30,686 nucleotides of DNA from 2-01-FULL-39-33 sp964361645 (GTDB lineage: Bacteria > Patescibacteriota > Patescibacteriia > 2-01-FULL-39-33), in contig CAYIBK010000011.1 of NCBI GenBank assembly GCA_964361645.1, positions 1-30,686 of the forward strand, given 5' to 3'. The notes under the pieces were generated by a model. It saw only the letters and a list, made by a program, of their open reading frames with translations. It searched no databases and was not told the origin of the DNA. Shown piece after piece: positions 14,672 through 22,760 of this stretch (its first letter is position 1; the number at the start of each line of letters is the position of its first letter). The position numbers were made by a program, and so were the translations under genes.

Positions 14672-14869
14672 ATGAGATACCGCGCGTGTTTTAAACCAGT
14701 ATATTCTGATCCAAGTGCTGAATTTTCGGCACCTAATAATAAAGCAGCTTTAAAGGTTTATAAAGAGTTTTGTCGTCAGATGAGGGGTTATTTTCCTCCT
14801 GCTGGGCTTTTTCGAATTCGCCAACGGGAAATTGTAACCAGAGTAACTAGGCTTAAAAAAAGGAGCTAA
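14672..14869 (+). CDS. Hypothetical small basic protein
   Basis: 65 aa, rich in Arg, Lys and aromatic residues, with no membrane helix or known motif. A strong Shine-Dalgarno sequence (AAGGAG) lies eight bases before the ATG, a good promoter is upstream, and the next gene starts two bases after its stop, so it is very likely a real gene. The C-terminal R-I-R-Q-R-E and R-L-K-K-R-S give it a net positive charge, which could suit RNA or ribosome binding, but nothing shows this directly. It is the first gene of a three-gene operon ending in plsC. Confidence 0.7.
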   Translation: MRYRACFKPVYSDPSAEFSAPNNKAALKVYKEFCRQMRGYFPPAGLFRIRQREIVTRVTRLKKRS

Positions 14870-14871
14870 TC

Positions 14872-15279
14872 ATGGCTGATAATCAAAACGTGGCTACTAA
14901 AACCAAACAATTTAATTGTCCAATTTGTTTTCTGGAAATGAGGGTTACTATGGGTAATTACCCGGATGAGCCGCCTATGCCTACGGCAATTTGCCCGGAA
15001 TGTGGTTTTCAAGCTTTGATTAGTAATCTGGAAGATGATGAAACCAAAGAAAAAATGATTAAGTATCAATTGCGTTTGCTCTTGGGGCAAATCGCCCAAG
15101 GAGAAAAAGCGCGGCAATTAATCAATCTTCAGCCGCTTTTTCCCCGTGATCGCAGTGATCAGCTTTTATCCTTGATGAGAGAAGAGGTTTCTTCGCCAGT
15201 TGATTATCCCGACAATAAATCCATTCCTCCGCTGAGCGAGGAAGATATTTTATTGGTTAAAATAATTTTAGAGTTTTAG
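14872..15279 (+). CDS. Zinc-ribbon protein of unknown function
   Basis: 135 aa. An N-terminal C-P-I-C (residues 16-19) and C-P-E-C-G-F (41-46) form a four-cysteine zinc ribbon; the rest is predicted mainly helical, with Q-L-R-L-L-L-G-Q in the middle and an acidic end. AAAGGAG lies directly before the ATG and overlaps the end of the previous gene. Zinc ribbons of this layout bind nucleic acid or protein, so the role is open. Its place between a small basic protein and plsC does not settle it. Confidence 0.75.
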   Translation: MADNQNVATKTKQFNCPICFLEMRVTMGNYPDEPPMPTAICPECGFQALISNLEDDETKEKMIKYQLRLLLGQIAQGEKARQLINLQPLFPRDRSDQLLSLMREEVSSPVDYPDNKSIPPLSEEDILLVKIILEF

Positions 15280-15336
15280 TTGGCATCACAAGTATCTCTG
15301 TTTTTGGGGGTGCCCTTTACAAAAGGAGGATCAGCG

Positions 15337-16044
15337 GTGCTGGAAAAAATCAGAGCTGTTATTTTATATTTATTGGCTGGACTGATTTTTGTAATTGGTG
15401 CCTCAATTTATATTCCTCTTATTTTTCTTTTTGAGCCCCATAAATCAACCTGGTTTCGTTTGCTCTATGCCAAAGCAGTTATTTCTGCCGCTTTTTGCAA
15501 GTTGATAATTATAAATCAACCACCGATTAATCAAGGCCCGTATCTTTTTATCTGTAATCACCAATCTATGTTTGACGGGTTTATGTTGGGTGCCGCCTTG
15601 CCTTATCATTTTTCAGCGGTGGGCAAGAAAGAAGCTTTTTCCATACCAATTTTTGGCCTCATTATCAGGCAACTGGGTATAATTTCTATTGATAGAAAAA
15701 ACCACGAGAATTCCATGGCCGGCATAAGTGAAGCGGTAGAAAAAATAAAATCAGGTATTCCGGTGATTATTTTCCCAGAAGGCACCAGAACCAAGGATGG
15801 TTTAGTGTCTAGTTTCAAGAAGGGCGCTTTTAGATTGGCCCTAGACTCTCAAGCGATAATCGTTCCCGTGGGAATCAGTGGTTCATATGATGCTCAACCG
15901 GCCGACAGTTGGCTACTTTGGCCCGGAGTTTTAAAAATTAATTTTGGTCAGCCCATATCTTACGGTGATTACCAAAATTTATCCGTTATTAAATTATCAG
16001 ATCAAATTAGAGATCAAATCATCGAATTATCCAGCAATCCCTAA
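15337..16044 (+). CDS. plsC: 1-acyl-sn-glycerol-3-phosphate acyltransferase
   Basis: Transfers an acyl group to lysophosphatidate to make phosphatidate at the membrane. The motif N-H-Q-S-M-F-D (74-80) is the catalytic NHx4D, and F-P-E-G-T-R (146-151) is the glycerol-phosphate-binding motif III. One or two membrane helices lie in the first 35 residues. I chose the GTG at 15337, because AAAGGAGG lies seven bases before it; a TTG at 15280 would add 19 residues with no ribosome site. That gives 235 aa, the usual PlsC length. It is the last gene of the operon, with a terminator overlapping its stop. Confidence 0.92.
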   Translation: MLEKIRAVILYLLAGLIFVIGASIYIPLIFLFEPHKSTWFRLLYAKAVISAAFCKLIIINQPPINQGPYLFICNHQSMFDGFMLGAALPYHFSAVGKKEAFSIPIFGLIIRQLGIISIDRKNHENSMAGISEAVEKIKSGIPVIIFPEGTRTKDGLVSSFKKGAFRLALDSQAIIVPVGISGSYDAQPADSWLLWPGVLKINFGQPISYGDYQNLSVIKLSDQIRDQIIELSSNP

Positions 16045-16060
16045 AGGATTGCTTTTTTCT
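16033..16060 (+). terminator. Terminator after plsC
   Basis: AGCAATCC (16033-16040) pairs with GGATTGCT (16046-16053) around CTAAA, followed by six Ts; the stop codon lies in the loop. Confidence 0.9.
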
Positions 16061-16088
16061 TGATAAAAAAATGTTTTTTTGTTAAAAT
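16060..16088 (+). promoter_or_regulatory. Promoter of alaS
   Basis: TTGATA (16060-16065), 17 bp, TAAAAT (16083-16088). The leader to 16215 is AT-rich and ends in repeated ACTTTATA/ACTTTAAA phrases before the ATG. Confidence 0.6.
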
Positions 16089-16215
16089 ACAAACTATAAA
16101 ATAGGTGATTATTCTGATTTTTGGCAATTAAAATTAATTTAAAGTTAAAAAAATCAAAAGAAAAATAATTGACTTTCAACTTTATAAACTTTAAAGACTT
16201 TATAGACTATTAAAT

Positions 16216-18063
16216 ATGACTACCAAAGAATTAAAAGAAAAATATCTTAATTTTTTCCAAAAACATGATCATCAATTGATATTGGGATCTTCTCTGTTAC
16301 CAGAAAACGATCCCACTGTTTTATTTACTACTGCCGGCATGCACCCCTTAGTGCCCTATCTTTTGGGCGAAAAACATGCCAGCGGACAAAGATTAACTAA
16401 TATCCAAAAATGCATCAGAACCGGTGATATTGACGAAGTGGGAGATGATTGGCATTTAACTTTTTTTGAAATGTTGGGCAATTGGTCGCTAGGTGACCCC
16501 CAAGATCCCAAAGGGATCGGGGCGGGTTATTTTAAAAAAGAGGCTATTACCATGAGCTTTGATTTCTTAACTAAAGAATTAGCTATCCCCATAGATAAAT
16601 TAGCGGTTACTTGCTTTGAGGGTGATGAAGAACACAACATTCCTCAAGACAATGATTCAGCTGAAATTTGGCAAAATTTGGGGATACCTCAGGCGCGCAT
16701 CGGATTCTTAGGCCGATCGGATAACTGGTGGGGTCCAGCCGGACAAACCGGGCCTTGCGGACCAGATACGGAAATGTTTTACTGGGCTAGTGACGAGGCA
16801 GTACCGGAAAGATTTGATTTTAGAGATAAGGGCTGGGTGGAGATTTGGAATGATGTTTTCATGCAATATAATAAAACTGCCGCAGGCAAGTATGAAGAAT
16901 TAAAGCAAAAAAATGTGGATACGGGCATGGGACTAGAGCGAACTGCCGCCGTTTTAAGTAATATGAAAAGTGTTTATGATATTGAACCGCTTTCTACTGT
17001 TGTTTTACAAATTACTTCTTTAGTGCCAGATTTGGAAATAGCGCCTGAGTTTTCTTCTGCCATTAGTTTAGTTGATCAAGCTGGGATAGAACAAGAAAAA
17101 TCCATCAGGATAATTGCCGATCATTTGCGAGCCGCTACTTTTATCTTAGCCGAAAAAATCGAGCCGTCTAATGTCGAGCAGGGTTATGTCTTGCGCCGTT
17201 TAATCAGGCGGGCTATCAGGCATGGCAAGAAATTAGGCATCGAAGGCAATTTTACCTCCAGAGTATCTGAAGTGGTGATTGATAAGATGGGTGGATTTTA
17301 TAAAGAGTTAAGAGTTAATCGTGATTTTATAACTGATCAATTAGAAAAAGAAGAAGAAAAATTCAATACCACTTTGGAAAATGGCTTGAAAGAATTTTCT
17401 AAATTGGGCCGTGATAAAAAAATAACTGGTCAGGAAATTTTTAAACTATTCACCACTTATGGCTTTCCCTATGAAATGACAGCTGAACTGGCCAAAGAAA
17501 ATGGTTTTGAAATTGATATGGAGGAATATCAAAAAGAATTTGCCCAGCATCAGGAATTATCTCGCACTGCCAGTGTTGGCAAATTCAAAGGCGGTCTAGC
17601 CGATCAATCAGTAGAAACCGCCAGACTTCATAGCGCCGCTCATTTAATGTTAGCGGCTCTAAGATATGTTTTAGGCGATCATGTTTATCAGAAAGGTTCC
17701 AATATCACCGCCCAGAGGTTAAGGTTTGATTTTTCTCATCCAGCTAAATTAACCGAGGAGCAGAAAAAACAAGTTGAAGACTTAGTCAATAGTGAGATAA
17801 AAAAAGATTCTCCTATTACCATAAAAGAAATGACAATAGAAGAAGCCAAAGAAGAAGGGGCTATGGGTGTGTTTGATAATAAGTATGGAGAAAGAGTAAA
17901 GGTTTACACTATGGGTGATCCCGCCCCAGGCGGACAAGTTTTCAGCAAGGAAATTTGCGGCGGTCCACATGCTAGTAGCACTGGTGAACTAGGGCATTTT
18001 AAGATTCAAAAAGAAGAATCTTCCAGCGCTGGTGTTAGAAGAATTAAAGCTGTTTTAGAATAA
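16216..18063 (+). CDS. alaS: Alanyl-tRNA synthetase, short form lacking the C-Ala domain
   Basis: Charges tRNA-Ala with alanine and clears mischarged seryl- and glycyl-tRNA. The class II core begins with F-T-T-A-G-M (37-42) and W-H-L-T-F-F-E-M-L-G-N-W (79-90), with motif 3 D-T-G-M-G-L-E-R (235-242). The editing domain has the zinc ligands H-S-A-A-H (472-476) and C-G-G-P-H (581-585) and ends at the A-G-V-R-R-I segment (605-610). At 615 aa it is about 260 residues shorter than the E. coli enzyme: the C-Ala oligomerisation and tRNA-elbow domain is absent. The frame ends cleanly with a stop, so the shortness looks natural. No hairpin terminator is seen; repeats follow. Confidence 0.96.
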   Translation: MTTKELKEKYLNFFQKHDHQLILGSSLLPENDPTVLFTTAGMHPLVPYLLGEKHASGQRLTNIQKCIRTGDIDEVGDDWHLTFFEMLGNWSLGDPQDPKGIGAGYFKKEAITMSFDFLTKELAIPIDKLAVTCFEGDEEHNIPQDNDSAEIWQNLGIPQARIGFLGRSDNWWGPAGQTGPCGPDTEMFYWASDEAVPERFDFRDKGWVEIWNDVFMQYNKTAAGKYEELKQKNVDTGMGLERTAAVLSNMKSVYDIEPLSTVVLQITSLVPDLEIAPEFSSAISLVDQAGIEQEKSIRIIADHLRAATFILAEKIEPSNVEQGYVLRRLIRRAIRHGKKLGIEGNFTSRVSEVVIDKMGGFYKELRVNRDFITDQLEKEEEKFNTTLENGLKEFSKLGRDKKITGQEIFKLFTTYGFPYEMTAELAKENGFEIDMEEYQKEFAQHQELSRTASVGKFKGGLADQSVETARLHSAAHLMLAALRYVLGDHVYQKGSNITAQRLRFDFSHPAKLTEEQKKQVEDLVNSEIKKDSPITIKEMTIEEAKEEGAMGVFDNKYGERVKVYTMGDPAPGGQVFSKEICGGPHASSTGELGHFKIQKEESSSAGVRRIKAVLE

Positions 18064-18103
18064 AATATTTTTCTATAAATACTCGCTATATTTTAAATAC
18101 TAT

Positions 18104-18575
18104 GTTATTGCGATCCGCCCATGGCGGAGAAGCAATCCCACGGAATTAGAAATGAGATTGCTTCGTCCGCTTTGCTCCCTCGCAATGACAAAGAAGAGTG
18201 TCATTGTGAATAAATGTCATTGCGAGGAACGAAGCAATCCCANNNNNNNNNNNNNNNNNNNNNNNNNNNNNNNNNNNNNNNNNNNNNNNNNNNNNNNNNN
18301 NNNNNNNNNNNNNNNNNNNNNNNNNNNNNNNNNNNNNNNNNNACAAAGAAGAGTGTCATTGTGAATAAATGTCATTGCGAGGAACGAAGCAATCCCACGG
18401 AATTAGAAATGAGATTGCTTCGTCCGCTTTGCTCCCTCGCAATGACAAAGAAGAGTGTCATTGTGAATAAATGTCATTGCGAGGAACGAAGCAATCCCAT
18501 GGAATTAGAAATGAGATTGCTTCGCTTCGCTCGCAATGACGGACGAAAGATCTTGTGCTCTCTCGCAATGACAAA
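18104..18575. repeat. Tandem array of about 102-bp family A palindromic units, interrupted by an assembly gap
   Basis: Units begin GTCATTGCGAGGAACGAAGC at 18215, 18371 and 18473 (spacing 102 bp across the last two), preceded by a variant at 18104 with a GATCCGCCCATGGCGGA insertion. Each unit holds an inverted pair (CGAAGCAATCCC / GATTGCTTCG) and a linker with AAGAGTGTCATTGTGAATAA. The last unit degenerates after 18540. The 650-base gap between alaS and the next gene holds this array and then the promoter at 18618; short frames across it have no coding support. Confidence 0.9.
18243..18342. other. Assembly gap of 100 N
   Basis: Exactly 100 ambiguous bases inside the tandem array. The flanks are copies of the same unit, so the gap was very likely caused by the repeat and its true length and copy number are unknown. 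Confidence 0.97.
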
Positions 18576-18617
18576 TAATTGCCTAAAATTAGCGGTTTTT
18601 TTGTTATCAAAAATGTA

Positions 18618-18646
18618 TTGACAAAAGTGTTATATTTTGGTATGAT
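18618..18646 (+). promoter_or_regulatory. Promoter of the ubiquitin-like conjugation operon
   Basis: TTGACA (18618-18623), 17-bp spacer, TATGAT (18641-18646), 68 bases before the first ATG. The terminator at 23165 closes the unit. Confidence 0.8.
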
Positions 18647-18713
18647 AGTGGGTTGAACTTTGACAATCAAAAACAGATAAAAACCAGAAAGAAACCATAA
18701 GGAGATCATAGGT

Positions 18714-21059
18714 ATGCAGGCTATTGGATATAGGGATAATTTTTGGAAAACTATCTCAATTATCATTCTTGTTTTATTGGTAATTTTTTCCGTCGCTATA
18801 AATTTAATTCTAGTTTCACCATTTTATCTTAATAATAATTTTATAGATTATCAGCATCCCACTGAAGCTAAATGGGATGTAGCCAAGATGAAGGCTGGCC
18901 AGTCACCAGTTCTAAAAATAGAGTTTGAACCAGCTAGTGTTAGCCAGGAAAGATTCTATGATTATTTCAGCTTTCCCGCTAGCTTAAGAATTGATTTGTC
19001 TACAGCTAATTTTATCTTTCTAATTCTAGCAATGGGAATATTTTACTTCATTTGCTTTTCATTAATTATTAGTGATGAGGATTTCGAATGTATGTTACTT
19101 TTTTGGACTGTAGCTGGGGTGCAAGTATTATTGTTGATTATTCTAATTGTTTCCTCTATTATTTGTTATCAAGCACCAGATCTAACCACCTTGGGCATTC
19201 ATGATGTTCAGATGACTGCCGCCGCCAATAGTGAAGCCAGTGGGTTTAACACCTTCTGTATATGTATCATGATTCTCACTTTTATTATTACCGATATTGT
19301 TGTAGTTGTTTTGTCATTAATAATTATGAGTTTTTTTTCCGCTTTGGCCAAAAAAATCAAGGCGGTTATTATTGATCGGCTAACTTTAGGCAATAATGTC
19401 ATGCTTTGTTGCAACAATGGTAGGTTTGAACTTATTTCTATTGACTTTAAATTAAAATGGATTCCTTTTCCCACTCTATTTTTAGAAAGGCGGATTTTGG
19501 ATAGTTTTTTGGCTCACGATAACAGATCATCAAGACATTTTCGTGACTGGCTGGGTAATTTATCCATTACTATTGAAGAGGAACATATCCAGAAATTGGC
19601 CCAGCTTAATATGAATGGCGGTTCGCTTCTGATTAGCCCAGATGATAGCGTTTCTATTGTCAGGTTAGAATCAGCTGTAGAGTGGAGGCCATTTCCGCAA
19701 ACCGTTGTTCATCAAGAGATTATCAGGCGTGTCAGCTTTGATAATTTCTTCCGCTATCTGACAGCCGATTCCAAGCAAGTTGCTTTAGAGGAATTAAAGG
19801 GCATGCTAGTTGGCTCTTACCAAGAGCGATTCCAGAGCATCGGCCAATTGGCCGTTTCCTCTTTGATTAAAAGCGTTTGTGCCAAAGCTCTGGCAGTGGT
19901 TAAAAAATCTCTGCCACAAATTATTGCTGATCAGAATAATTTGGCGGCTCAAAGGGCCACTGATTTATTGCAAGTGTTAACTGATGAAAAGCTAAAGGCT
20001 TTTAAGCAGGAGATTGTGGCTAGCATCCAGGAATCACTGGAAGTGAAGGTCAGTCGCAATATCAAAGAGCAGATCCTATCCCCGCTTAGGGACATTTTGT
20101 CGGAGCAGTTACCACTGGTAAACAATAAGGGTAGTATAGATGCCCTGCCGGAAGGCACTAAATTCTTCTTTTCCCATGGCGGAACGCAGATTGTGGTTGT
20201 TGAACAAAAGCCACAGTTAAGAAGCTTGCATTTTCATAGTGATTTCGAAGGTGGCGGCGGCCGTTACAATCTGGCTTTTCCTTATATTATATTTTTGATA
20301 ATATTTAGGAATGGCGAATTTAACGGCTTGGGTATTTACTATGCCAATAAGCCTATGACTTCTTTGGATAGCGAGGTTTTCAGTTCCAATCTACCCAATG
20401 TCGCTAACAATGGAGTTTGCACCGGATTTCACGGTTGTCAGGCCAGCAGTTTGGCTGGTAAAGTGGAAGAGGTGATAGCTCATTTCTGGCAGAGCCAGTT
20501 TAATAATGATTATAGACACGGTTATCGTAGAATGGCCGATCGAGGTGGAGCTTTTAGAAATTTAAAAACTTGGCAGAAAGCTAGCCAAAAAGATCCCTTA
20601 TTTGTCTTAAGGGTTAATTGGTTTGAGTGTGGTTATGGTTATTCTCCCAATCAAGTAATTTCTTCTCAGATGGGCGGGACACTCGCTAGTAAGATTACTG
20701 ATTTTGATCATCTTATTTCACAAGCCTTGCAATCGGAAGGCGTTAATATTGGCGCTATAGCCAGAGAGTGTTGTGAGAGAATTAATATTGATAAGAGTTA
20801 CCCCCAAAAAACCATAAACGCCCTAAGAGAGCAATTGGCTTCACTCTCACTAGATGTTGGCCGAGCCTTTGAAAAGACGCTTTCTGGTTTAGTGGAATTG
20901 CCAGATGAGAAATCTTTAATGGCCGATATCAGCCAAGCTACTGCTTTGGCGGTAGAAGAAGTTATTTCTCAAGACTTTTCCGGCTACGCCAATAAAGTTC
21001 TGCTGAGGCGGCGTGTTAACTCCCAAGAATTAATTAGGCAGATTTTAAATCAACAGTAA
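18714..21059 (+). CDS. Multi-pass membrane protein with E2-like (PRTRC-B / Prok-E2_D-like) C-terminal domain
   Basis: 781 aa. Predicted membrane helices lie near 12-34, 98-120, 127-151 and 178-208. Two similar soluble segments follow, marked by W-I-P-F-P (249-253) and W-R-P-F-P (324-328), then a helical, probably coiled stretch (about 355-465). The domain from about 475 to 640 resembles PRTRC protein B, a family classed as E2-like: H-F-H-S-D-F, Y-I-I-F-L-I-I-F-R-N-G, S-S-N-L-P-N-V and N-N-G-V-C-T-G, with Cys569 at the putative active position. AAGGAG precedes the ATG at a suitable distance. It heads an operon with JAB, E1-like and ubiquitin-like genes, which strongly supports an E2-like role. 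The family call is from memory of motifs, not a search. Confidence 0.65.
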   Translation: MQAIGYRDNFWKTISIIILVLLVIFSVAINLILVSPFYLNNNFIDYQHPTEAKWDVAKMKAGQSPVLKIEFEPASVSQERFYDYFSFPASLRIDLSTANFIFLILAMGIFYFICFSLIISDEDFECMLLFWTVAGVQVLLLIILIVSSIICYQAPDLTTLGIHDVQMTAAANSEASGFNTFCICIMILTFIITDIVVVVLSLIIMSFFSALAKKIKAVIIDRLTLGNNVMLCCNNGRFELISIDFKLKWIPFPTLFLERRILDSFLAHDNRSSRHFRDWLGNLSITIEEEHIQKLAQLNMNGGSLLISPDDSVSIVRLESAVEWRPFPQTVVHQEIIRRVSFDNFFRYLTADSKQVALEELKGMLVGSYQERFQSIGQLAVSSLIKSVCAKALAVVKKSLPQIIADQNNLAAQRATDLLQVLTDEKLKAFKQEIVASIQESLEVKVSRNIKEQILSPLRDILSEQLPLVNNKGSIDALPEGTKFFFSHGGTQIVVVEQKPQLRSLHFHSDFEGGGGRYNLAFPYIIFLIIFRNGEFNGLGIYYANKPMTSLDSEVFSSNLPNVANNGVCTGFHGCQASSLAGKVEEVIAHFWQSQFNNDYRHGYRRMADRGGAFRNLKTWQKASQKDPLFVLRVNWFECGYGYSPNQVISSQMGGTLASKITDFDHLISQALQSEGVNIGAIARECCERINIDKSYPQKTINALREQLASLSLDVGRAFEKTLSGLVELPDEKSLMADISQATALAVEEVISQDFSGYANKVLLRRRVNSQELIRQILNQQ

Positions 21060-21075
21060 AAGGAGAACTCCATAA

Positions 21076-22065
21076 GTGTTTCCTATATACATTATGAAAA
21101 AAGGTGTAGAGTTGCCTGAAAAAGGTAATTATTACATCATTGCCAGTGATGGTATCTATTTGCACAAAGACACCGGCTTGATTCAAGCGACAGTGAAAGT
21201 GGAGAGGATTTCATTTTTAGAGCCAGTAAACTCGTCGGCGCGACTGATGTTGCCGAAACTTTCTCAAGATTTAATCGTCCGCTCCCTTTTGTTTTTTAGG
21301 GCTGTTTACAAAAAGCATAGGGGTGAAGCAGAAATTCAGCTTCATTATAATCTCGCAACCGAGGAATATATGCTTCATTGCCCAAAGCAGTCAGTTAGCG
21401 CCGCTGGTGTCAGCTATGATTCCAGTGAAAGGTTTGAAGGTTTCCAACTGGTAGGCACTATTCATTCTCATTGCGGTTTCCAGGCTTTCCATTCTAGTAT
21501 TGATCAAAATGATGAGAAAAATTTTGATGGCTTACATATCACCATTGGCCATGTTGATCAGCCGTATTTTACCATTAGCTGTTCTATGATGGTTAATGGC
21601 AAGCGCTTTACCTTTGAACCAGAAGATGTCATCATCGGCATCAAAAAGGTTGATTGGCAAAAAACCAGCTTCCTTACCCATAGGAGAAAAGCTGTTTCCC
21701 ATCAGCCGAGCGAAGGAAAAAGTGTAATTAATAAATTTTTTGATTATTCTTTTGGAGATTTAAGTTCACTAAATCTGGGGCATTATACTGGCTCAACTAC
21801 CTATGTCCACAAGGATCAATTTTGGGATATGGCTATGCCAGAAGGCCAGGATTATCGCCATGTCGGTTTTCCTAAGAGTTGGATGGATAAAGTAACTGAA
21901 TGCGTTTATACTAAGGCTTCTTTAATACCGTATCTTATAAGAGGTGCAGCAGCGGCCAATAATTCTTTGCCAGAAAAATCTGATCTCAGCCAATTTGAAG
22001 ATCCCCAGGAGCCAGCTGGTGATGGAGCACCACTTGGGGGATCGTGGTGGGACCATGAAGGTTAA
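21076..22065 (+). CDS. JAB/JAMM metallopeptidase (PRTRC protein A-like)
   Basis: 329 aa. The zinc site is complete: H-S-H at 130-132 followed by seven residues, Ser140, two residues and Asp143, the JAMM pattern HxHx7Sx2D. Glu86 in A-E-I-Q-L is the likely catalytic glutamate. The surroundings G-T-I-H-S-H, A-F-H-S-S-I-D and N-D-E match PRTRC protein A as I remember it. JAB proteases remove or mature ubiquitin-like tags. The GTG at 21076 is preceded by AAGGAG at ten bases' distance; an ATG six codons later is possible. The C-terminal 120 residues are of unknown fold. Its end overlaps the E1-like gene by 11 bases, suggesting coupled translation. Confidence 0.87.
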   Translation: MFPIYIMKKGVELPEKGNYYIIASDGIYLHKDTGLIQATVKVERISFLEPVNSSARLMLPKLSQDLIVRSLLFFRAVYKKHRGEAEIQLHYNLATEEYMLHCPKQSVSAAGVSYDSSERFEGFQLVGTIHSHCGFQAFHSSIDQNDEKNFDGLHITIGHVDQPYFTISCSMMVNGKRFTFEPEDVIIGIKKVDWQKTSFLTHRRKAVSHQPSEGKSVINKFFDYSFGDLSSLNLGHYTGSTTYVHKDQFWDMAMPEGQDYRHVGFPKSWMDKVTECVYTKASLIPYLIRGAAAANNSLPEKSDLSQFEDPQEPAGDGAPLGGSWWDHEG

Positions 22066-22738
22066 GGTTATCGGGATTGGCGGGATTGGCTGTGCGCTTC
22101 TGCCAGTCTTGACAAGGTATCTTAATTTTAGTTATTCTGACTGTGAAGTCACGCTCATTGATGGCGACCACTATGAAGAAAAAAATAGCGCTCGCCAGGA
22201 GTTTGATAGCTTAGGCAATAAAGCCGAGATTACAGCCCAGCGCCTAACTGCGCTCTTTAATAATCTACTTTTTCTTTTCAAGGGTGAATATGTCACAGCT
22301 GACAATGTTTATGGCTTGATCAGAGAAGGGGATATTGTTTTGATGGGTGTTGATAATCACGCTACCAGAAAACTTGTTTCCGACAGGTGTGAGGATTTAG
22401 AAAATGTAGTTTTGATTTCTGGTGGTAATGATTTTACCGATGGCAATGTCCAAGTGCATATCAGGCGTGATGGCCAAAATATCACTTTACCCATTGCTAA
22501 CGATTTTCATCCGGAAATTATGTATCCGGAAGATAGGAATCCTGCCGATGCCGGTTGTGAAGAATTAGCTCAAAGTCAACCGCAATTGGTAATTGCTAAC
22601 AATGCCATCGCGGCCACTATGCTTTCCGTTTTTTACGCTTATTTGCAAGACAAAATAACTTATGATGAGATTTATGTGGATATTTTAAGAGGAAATTCTA
22701 GAGCAGTCAATCGGCGTCAAAAGATGTCGGTTCGTTAA
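22055..22738 (+). CDS. ThiF/E1-like adenylating enzyme (PRTRC ThiF-like)
   Basis: 227 aa. The Rossmann motif G-I-G-G-I-G is at residues 7-12, the acidic strand end D-G-D at 36-38, and N-S-A-R-Q (44-48) matches the N-x-x-R-Q of E1 enzymes; M-G-V-D-N (97-101) is the usual aspartate after strand 4. Such enzymes adenylate the C-terminal glycine of a ubiquitin-like partner. Cys168 in A-G-C-E-E-L is the best candidate for a thioester cysteine. The ATG at 22055 lies inside the end of the JAB gene with GGTGGG before it; a longer frame upstream is a shadow of that gene. There is no fused rhodanese or zinc domain, unlike MoeB and many ThiF enzymes. Confidence 0.87.
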   Translation: MKVKVIGIGGIGCALLPVLTRYLNFSYSDCEVTLIDGDHYEEKNSARQEFDSLGNKAEITAQRLTALFNNLLFLFKGEYVTADNVYGLIREGDIVLMGVDNHATRKLVSDRCEDLENVVLISGGNDFTDGNVQVHIRRDGQNITLPIANDFHPEIMYPEDRNPADAGCEELAQSQPQLVIANNAIAATMLSVFYAYLQDKITYDEIYVDILRGNSRAVNRRQKMSVR

Positions 22739-22760
22739 ACAACAACCAAGGAGAGAAGAC

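Noticed and set aside
18104..18575. Possible CRISPR array
   Set aside because: Units repeat over their whole 102 bp, with no unique spacers between short repeats, and no cas genes are near.
18458..18766. Minus-strand open frame of about 100 codons over the repeat array and the promoter
   Set aside because: It is made of family A repeat sequence, crosses the promoter and start of the E2-like gene and has no ribosome site. The same applies to short frames across the N gap.
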